From: an uncultured Flavobacteriales bacterium | GTDB lineage: Bacteria > Bacteroidota > Bacteroidia > Flavobacteriales > Schleiferiaceae | Direction: 5' to 3' | Assembly (NCBI GenBank): GCA_903821715.1 | Contig: CAIJMB010000037.1 | Coordinates: 1-8,983, forward strand | DNA: 8,983 nt | Part shown: one piece after another, positions 6,330-8,983 of the stretch | How the letters are laid out: every line of letters starts with the position of its first letter | Numbering within the stretch: the stretch's first letter is position 1 | Notes under the pieces: model-generated | What the model was told of the DNA's origin: nothing | What the model saw: only the letters and a program-made list of their open reading frames with translations | Databases searched by the model: none | Program-made: the position numbers and the translations under genes

Positions 6330-6566
6330 ATGAAATTATTGATGATTGCCACCGCTCTGGCTGTGGCTCCTGCGGCCGCGTGGGCCCAAGTCGACGGTTC
6401 CGAATCACTTTTTAAGGCCAGCTTTGAGGGTATGTTTGAGGCTCCAGAGCCCGTAATGCTGCCCCAAAAAGTAATGGACCCCAATCCGCCTGTCCCGCTC
6501 GACGGTGGAGTGATCCTCTTGTTGGTTGGCGGAGCCGCCCTCGCCCGCAAGCACTTTAAGGAATGA
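6330..6566 (+). CDS. PID-CTERM sorting-signal protein, likely XrtF substrate
   Basis: A 78-residue precursor. Residues 1-19 are a signal peptide (MKLL, Ala-rich core, cut after AWA before Q). A short acidic mature part of about 35 residues (20-54) contains no recognisable domain. The C-terminus has the tripartite sorting layout: PVPLDGG (54-60), a hydrophobic helix VILLLVGGAALA (61-72), and a basic tail RKHFKE (73-78). This matches the PID-CTERM signal (P-I-D-G-G type, here L in place of I) known to co-occur with exosortase XrtF in Flavobacteria. Adjacent placement, five bases from the preceding stop and upstream of the exosortase, makes it the probable dedicated substrate. What the mature peptide does is unknown. 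Confidence 0.85.
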   Translation: MKLLMIATALAVAPAAAWAQVDGSESLFKASFEGMFEAPEPVMLPQKVMDPNPPVPLDGGVILLLVGGAALARKHFKE

Positions 6567-6640
6567 GGTTGCTCGGCCAACTTTGGCAAGTCCGTCGTTT
6601 GCTTTGGGCGTACCTTCGAAACCTCTACGTGGTAATATGA
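6563..6640 (+). CDS. Possible 25-codon ORF linking the PID-CTERM gene to xrtF
   Basis: An ATG at 6563 overlaps the TGA of the PID-CTERM gene (ATGA, 6563-6566). The frame runs 25 codons to a TGA at 6638-6640, which overlaps the xrtF ATG (ATGA, 6637-6640). The peptide would begin MRLLGQLWQV and end LYVVI; it is basic (four Arg, no acidic residue) and rich in Leu, Trp and Tyr, as expected for a short membrane-interacting helix. The three successive frames are all different. It could be a real micropeptide, or a leader whose translation delivers ribosomes to xrtF. The alternative is that this is an untranslated 70-base spacer in which the two overlaps are coincidental. Confidence 0.45.
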   Translation: MRLLGQLWQVRRLLWAYLRNLYVVI

Positions 6641-7182
6641 AAGCTTTAAGTACTTGGATTCGCGGCAATCGGCCATTTTTGGGTTTTGTCGTCCGGTTTT
6701 TGGTGACCTTTTTTGTACTCAGCTTTCTGTACAGCTTGTACCTCGTGCTCGTCAAGCGCAACGGAGACCTCGATATGGTCACCTACTGGATCAGCCGATT
6801 GAGCCATGAAACAGCCCGATTTATGGGGGTTGCGGACTGTGAGTGGTCCTGCTTTTTGGACGGGTGCTACGTGGGTCGTGAGGGCCGCATGGTGAACATT
6901 CTCGAGGGCTGCAACGGGCTTCGCTTGGCCATTGTCTACGCCGCCTACGTCATCGGAATCGGAGGCTGGACCTGGCGCTCACTCGTCCAGGCCTTTGTAG
7001 GATTGTTTGTGGTACAGCTATTCAATGTGGTACGTATCGGATCGCTTGTTGCGTTGCGCGACCACGGCGGCGACACCTACTTCTTCTTCATCAAATATGT
7101 ATTTGGTGTGTTTATTTATGGATCCATTGTCCTGCTTTGGATCCTCAAACCCCGAATAGACCAATGGATGGGGGCGAAATAG
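6637..7182 (+). CDS. xrtF: Exosortase family protein, XrtF-like
   Basis: An integral membrane cysteine transpeptidase-like enzyme that would cut the PID-CTERM signal and pass its substrate to the cell envelope (family knowledge). 181 residues: a basic start MKALSTWIRGNRPF, a helix at about 14-38, an extracytoplasmic segment, then hydrophobic helices at about 94-112, 114-138 and 148-170. The catalytic Cys is in LEGCNGLR (89-96, Cys92) and the Arg in NVVRIGSL (130-137, Arg133). The usual third residue, His before the last helix, is not where I expect it; the only His residues are His57 and His143. Additional Cys at 68, 72 and 77 lie in the loop. The ATG at 6637 gives the normal family N-terminus; an upstream in-frame start at 6526 would run through the PID-CTERM gene. 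The 3' end overlaps the next gene by 19 bases. Confidence 0.88.
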   Translation: MKALSTWIRGNRPFLGFVVRFLVTFFVLSFLYSLYLVLVKRNGDLDMVTYWISRLSHETARFMGVADCEWSCFLDGCYVGREGRMVNILEGCNGLRLAIVYAAYVIGIGGWTWRSLVQAFVGLFVVQLFNVVRIGSLVALRDHGGDTYFFFIKYVFGVFIYGSIVLLWILKPRIDQWMGAK

Positions 7183-7490
7183 TCAAGGCCCGGAGTTTTT
7201 GGCTTTGGAGCATCGGATTTCTGATGCTCTCCATGTTCGTGAGCATCATTGTGGGCGAAGAAAAGCACGCGCTGGGGTTTGACCCCCTTGGGATTCCTTG
7301 GGTGCGCAACCTATACGCCGGAATCAAAATCGCCCTAGGTGCGGCCTATGTTCGCGCAGTGGGCTTTCGCTGGCAATGGGTTGCGGGGCTCGTGATCTTT
7401 GCTCTAGTGGTGCGAACGTTCGCCGAAGGAACCTTTACCGTGGCGCTGATTGGGGCGGCTATGGCGTACCGGACCTTGGGGCGGGAATAA
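7164..7490 (+). CDS. Small membrane protein overlapping xrtF, candidate exosortase-associated protein
   Basis: A 108-residue protein with hydrophobic segments at about 11-31, 50-66, 70-86 and 88-102. There is no signal peptide. The ATG at 7164 overlaps the xrtF 3' end by 19 bases in another frame, implying coupled expression. Known XrtF systems often carry a small membrane partner called exosortase F-associated protein. The position fits, and pieces such as GFDPLGIPWVRNL (38-50) and VVRTFAEGTF (82-91) may echo it, but I do not see its usual RxFExxLFYDP pattern, so this could be a divergent or unrelated partner. It ends 27 bases before the convergent GH16 gene. Confidence 0.75.
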   Translation: MDGGEIVKARSFWLWSIGFLMLSMFVSIIVGEEKHALGFDPLGIPWVRNLYAGIKIALGAAYVRAVGFRWQWVAGLVIFALVVRTFAEGTFTVALIGAAMAYRTLGRE

Positions 7491-7517
7491 TCCCGACTCG
7501 AGGGTTTTTATTGATTT

Positions 7518-8570
7518 TTAGCGCTTTAGAACCCGTGCATATTCAGGGCACCCATCGATGACAACCTCAAGTACATAGGTCCCAGCAGCAAACGCCGTAA
7601 GGTCTACCTGGGGCTGGTCAACGTTGAGGGCGCGCAGCACCTGGCCTTGGGTGCTGAGCAGACGTGCTGAAGTGGGTCCGGCGGGGTAGGCGATGGTAAT
7701 GGTTCCGTCCGAGGGATTGGGGGATATGCGAACGGAGGGCTGAATCGGTTCCGCCACCGAAAGGCTGCTTTGGTAGATGCGCACGTAGTCGACGAGCATT
7801 TCAGAAGTGGTGAAGTTGGGGTCGATGCTCGGCTGAATGGCGATGTTCATGAGTATGAACTGCGGCAAGTCAAAGGGCCAAGTACTTGAATTCTTGACGG
7901 TCGGAGCGTAGGTGTAGTGCGTAACGCTGTCGACGGCGAAGGTGATGCTGGTCGGAGTCCACTCCATGCTGTAGGTGTGGTAGCCGGTACTAGCGCCCGA
8001 AACGTACTGGCCTCCAACATTTTGAGTTCCGCCGAAGCTGGATGGAGTGTGGATTGCGCTCGACACGTAGTTCTGGTTGTGGCCCCAGTGCTCCATAATG
8101 TCAATTTCGCCGCATTGGGGCCAGGGCTGGGTTCCGAAGCCCTGAGTTTGCCAGTAGGCGCCGGGCTCGGTGATGTTTTGGCCGAGCATCCACAGGGCGG
8201 GCCAGGTTCCGACGCCAGTGGGCAGCTGGGCGCGGATTTCGACGCGGCCGTAGGTGAATGCAAACTTCGAGTTGAGGCGCGCGGAAGTGTACTCTTTGGT
8301 CTGGCCCTGATTCGTATAGGTCTCTTTGTAGGCTGCGAGGTGTAGGGATCCGCCCTGGACGAAGGCATTGGTGTCGCGGTTGGTGTAGTGCTGGATTTCG
8401 CCGTTGTACCAGCTGGTTCCGTTCGGAAGCTGGTGCTGCTGCCACCACTTGGCCGTATCAAGAGGGCCATCGACCGAGAATTCGTCGGCCCACACCAGCA
8501 CGTCAAACGTTTGGGCATGAAGGGGCGCAGCGAACAGGGTCAGAAGCAGGCAGAGTACGGGTTTATTCAT
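7518..8570 (-). CDS. Secreted GH16 beta-glucanase (laminarinase type) with T9SS type A domain
   Basis: A 350-residue extracellular enzyme predicted to hydrolyse internal bonds of beta-1,3 (or mixed 1,3/1,4) glucans such as laminarin. A signal peptide (1-19, LHA before Q) precedes the GH16 jelly-roll (about 25-266). Key motifs: WADEF (27-31), the aromatic NGEIQHYT (56-63), GTWPALWMLG (121-130), and the catalytic GEIDIMEHWG (154-163) with nucleophile Glu155, Asp157 and acid/base Glu160. The extra Met in EIDIME is the beta-bulge form seen in laminarinases. A short linker leads to a full T9SS type A domain, VRISPNPSDGTITI (280-293) to TYVLEV (331-336) and LKR, so it should reach the cell surface or medium. 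No carbohydrate-binding module is present. It is not beside a SusC/D pair in this window. Confidence 0.93.
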   Translation of the reverse strand: MNKPVLCLLLTLFAAPLHAQTFDVLVWADEFSVDGPLDTAKWWQQHQLPNGTSWYNGEIQHYTNRDTNAFVQGGSLHLAAYKETYTNQGQTKEYTSARLNSKFAFTYGRVEIRAQLPTGVGTWPALWMLGQNITEPGAYWQTQGFGTQPWPQCGEIDIMEHWGHNQNYVSSAIHTPSSFGGTQNVGGQYVSGASTGYHTYSMEWTPTSITFAVDSVTHYTYAPTVKNSSTWPFDLPQFILMNIAIQPSIDPNFTTSEMLVDYVRIYQSSLSVAEPIQPSVRISPNPSDGTITIAYPAGPTSARLLSTQGQVLRALNVDQPQVDLTAFAAGTYVLEVVIDGCPEYARVLKR

Positions 8571-8625
8571 GCCGTTAAGGTACGATTGGGGCCTACCTTT
8601 AGCGTGTACCCCTGACCCCTACCCT
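8571..8625. promoter_or_regulatory. Divergent promoter region between GH16 and the right-hand secreted gene
   Basis: Two -7-like elements stand back to back: TACCTTAA on the minus strand (8582-8575) and TACCTTTA on the plus strand (8594-8601), forming an imperfect inverted repeat with an 11-base centre. Both keep TAnnTT but miss the final G of TAnnTTTG, and no clear -33 TTTG is seen for either. ACCCCT occurs twice close together (8608-8613 and 8615-8620). The region is short, so both leaders would be brief. Confidence 0.3.
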
Positions 8626-8983
8626 ATGCGTTCGCTCCTCTTTGCCAGCATTCTTGCCCTTTCCGGCGGAACATTAGTCGCCCAATGGAATCCGAATACC
8701 GCGGTCAACACCCCGGTAGCCACGGGCACGACAGACGACCTAGAAGCCATCACCGGGCCGAGCGGTCGCACGTATGTCGTAATGTTTCAACCAACCACGA
8801 TCGGCTACAGCCCTCGTTTGCAAGTGCTTAATGGACAAGGGGTTCCGCGCCTTGGCACCAATGGAATGCAGTTCAATACGACTACGTCGATGAGCACCTA
8901 CACGGTGACCTGGGATATGCGCTTGGATGCGCAAGAGCACGTCTACATTGGCTTTACCGGTACCGGCAACACGGACGCCGTTG
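8626..8983 (+). CDS. Secreted protein, N-terminal part (3' end outside window)
   Basis: 119 complete codons are visible and the frame is open at the right edge. It starts with a signal peptide (MRSLLFASILALSGGTLVA, cut before QW). The mature part begins QWNPNTAVNTPVATGTTDDL and continues ITGPSGRTYVVMF and VLNGQGVPRLG, alternating strand-like segments. This resembles the N-terminus of long Bacteroidota secreted proteins built of repeated beta-propeller-like units (a data-like 'W...N..V..DG.GG' style), which usually end in a T9SS domain; that end is not in view. The ATG at 8626 is chosen because it gives the signal peptide directly. It is divergent from GH16 with a 55-base gap. No function can be assigned. 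Confidence 0.8.
   Translation, partial: MRSLLFASILALSGGTLVAQWNPNTAVNTPVATGTTDDLEAITGPSGRTYVVMFQPTTIGYSPRLQVLNGQGVPRLGTNGMQFNTTTSMSTYTVTWDMRLDAQEHVYIGFTGTGNTDAV

Noticed and set aside
6526..6636. Extended upstream start for xrtF
   Set aside because: The added residues overlap the PID-CTERM coding region, are not hydrophobic and do not resemble an exosortase N-terminus; the ATG at 6637 gives the expected start.
7482..7510. Possible terminator between the convergent genes (CGGGA-ATAA-TCCCG, then GGGTTTTTA)
   Set aside because: The stem is only five pairs and the T-run begins nine bases after it; too weak to call, although a terminator is expected here.
7917..8345. 142-codon plus-strand frame antisense to GH16
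   Set aside because: The minus-strand frame holds the complete GH16 catalytic motif and a T9SS domain; the antisense frame has no recognisable feature.

Overview
The window looks like a chromosomal segment of a Bacteroidota bacterium, most likely a marine Flavobacteriales member (inference). Four things point there: proteins ending in type IX secretion (T9SS) type A sorting domains, an XrtF-type exosortase beside a PID-CTERM substrate, small families largely confined to this phylum (Lacal_2735, DUF4199), and promoter-like elements of the TAnnTTTG type instead of clear Shine-Dalgarno sites. Genes are tightly packed. No stretch over 300 bases lacks a gene, and I see no tRNA, rRNA, CRISPR array, transposase or phage gene.

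Layout. (1) Bases 1-1775, minus strand: a TonB-system energizer operon in the order ExbB/TolQ-like channel, four-helix membrane protein, ExbD/TolR-like protein, which runs off the left edge. A good promoter candidate lies at 1825-1855. (2) Bases 1890-3177, minus strand: DUF4199 membrane protein, a 58-residue Lacal_2735-family protein, and a LOG-family/TIGR00730 Rossmann protein; the last two share an ATGA stop-start overlap. (3) Bases 3303-7490, plus strand: a membrane-anchored GyrI-like protein, a mini protein that is only a signal peptide plus a T9SS sorting domain, a 680-residue secreted protein with a short atypical T9SS domain, a 78-residue PID-CTERM protein, a possible 25-codon ORF, the XrtF-like exosortase, and a small membrane protein overlapping xrtF. 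(4) Bases 7518-8570, minus strand: a secreted GH16 beta-glucanase (laminarinase type) with a T9SS domain. (5) From 8626, plus strand: the start of another secreted protein, cut by the right edge.

How the genes fit together. The left operon would couple the proton-motive force to TonB-dependent uptake. The central block is the most unusual part: predicted T9SS cargo lies 5 bases from a predicted exosortase substrate and its processing enzyme, so two surface-sorting routes appear in one transcription unit. From 6324 to 7490 the genes abut or overlap by a few bases, and the substrate-to-exosortase junction is bridged by a 25-codon ORF with ATGA overlaps at both ends. The GH16 enzyme suggests use of algal beta-1,3-glucan.

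Base composition differs along the window: the ExbB region is moderate in GC, whereas the large secreted protein and GH16 regions are GC-rich. This produces many long spurious ORFs there.
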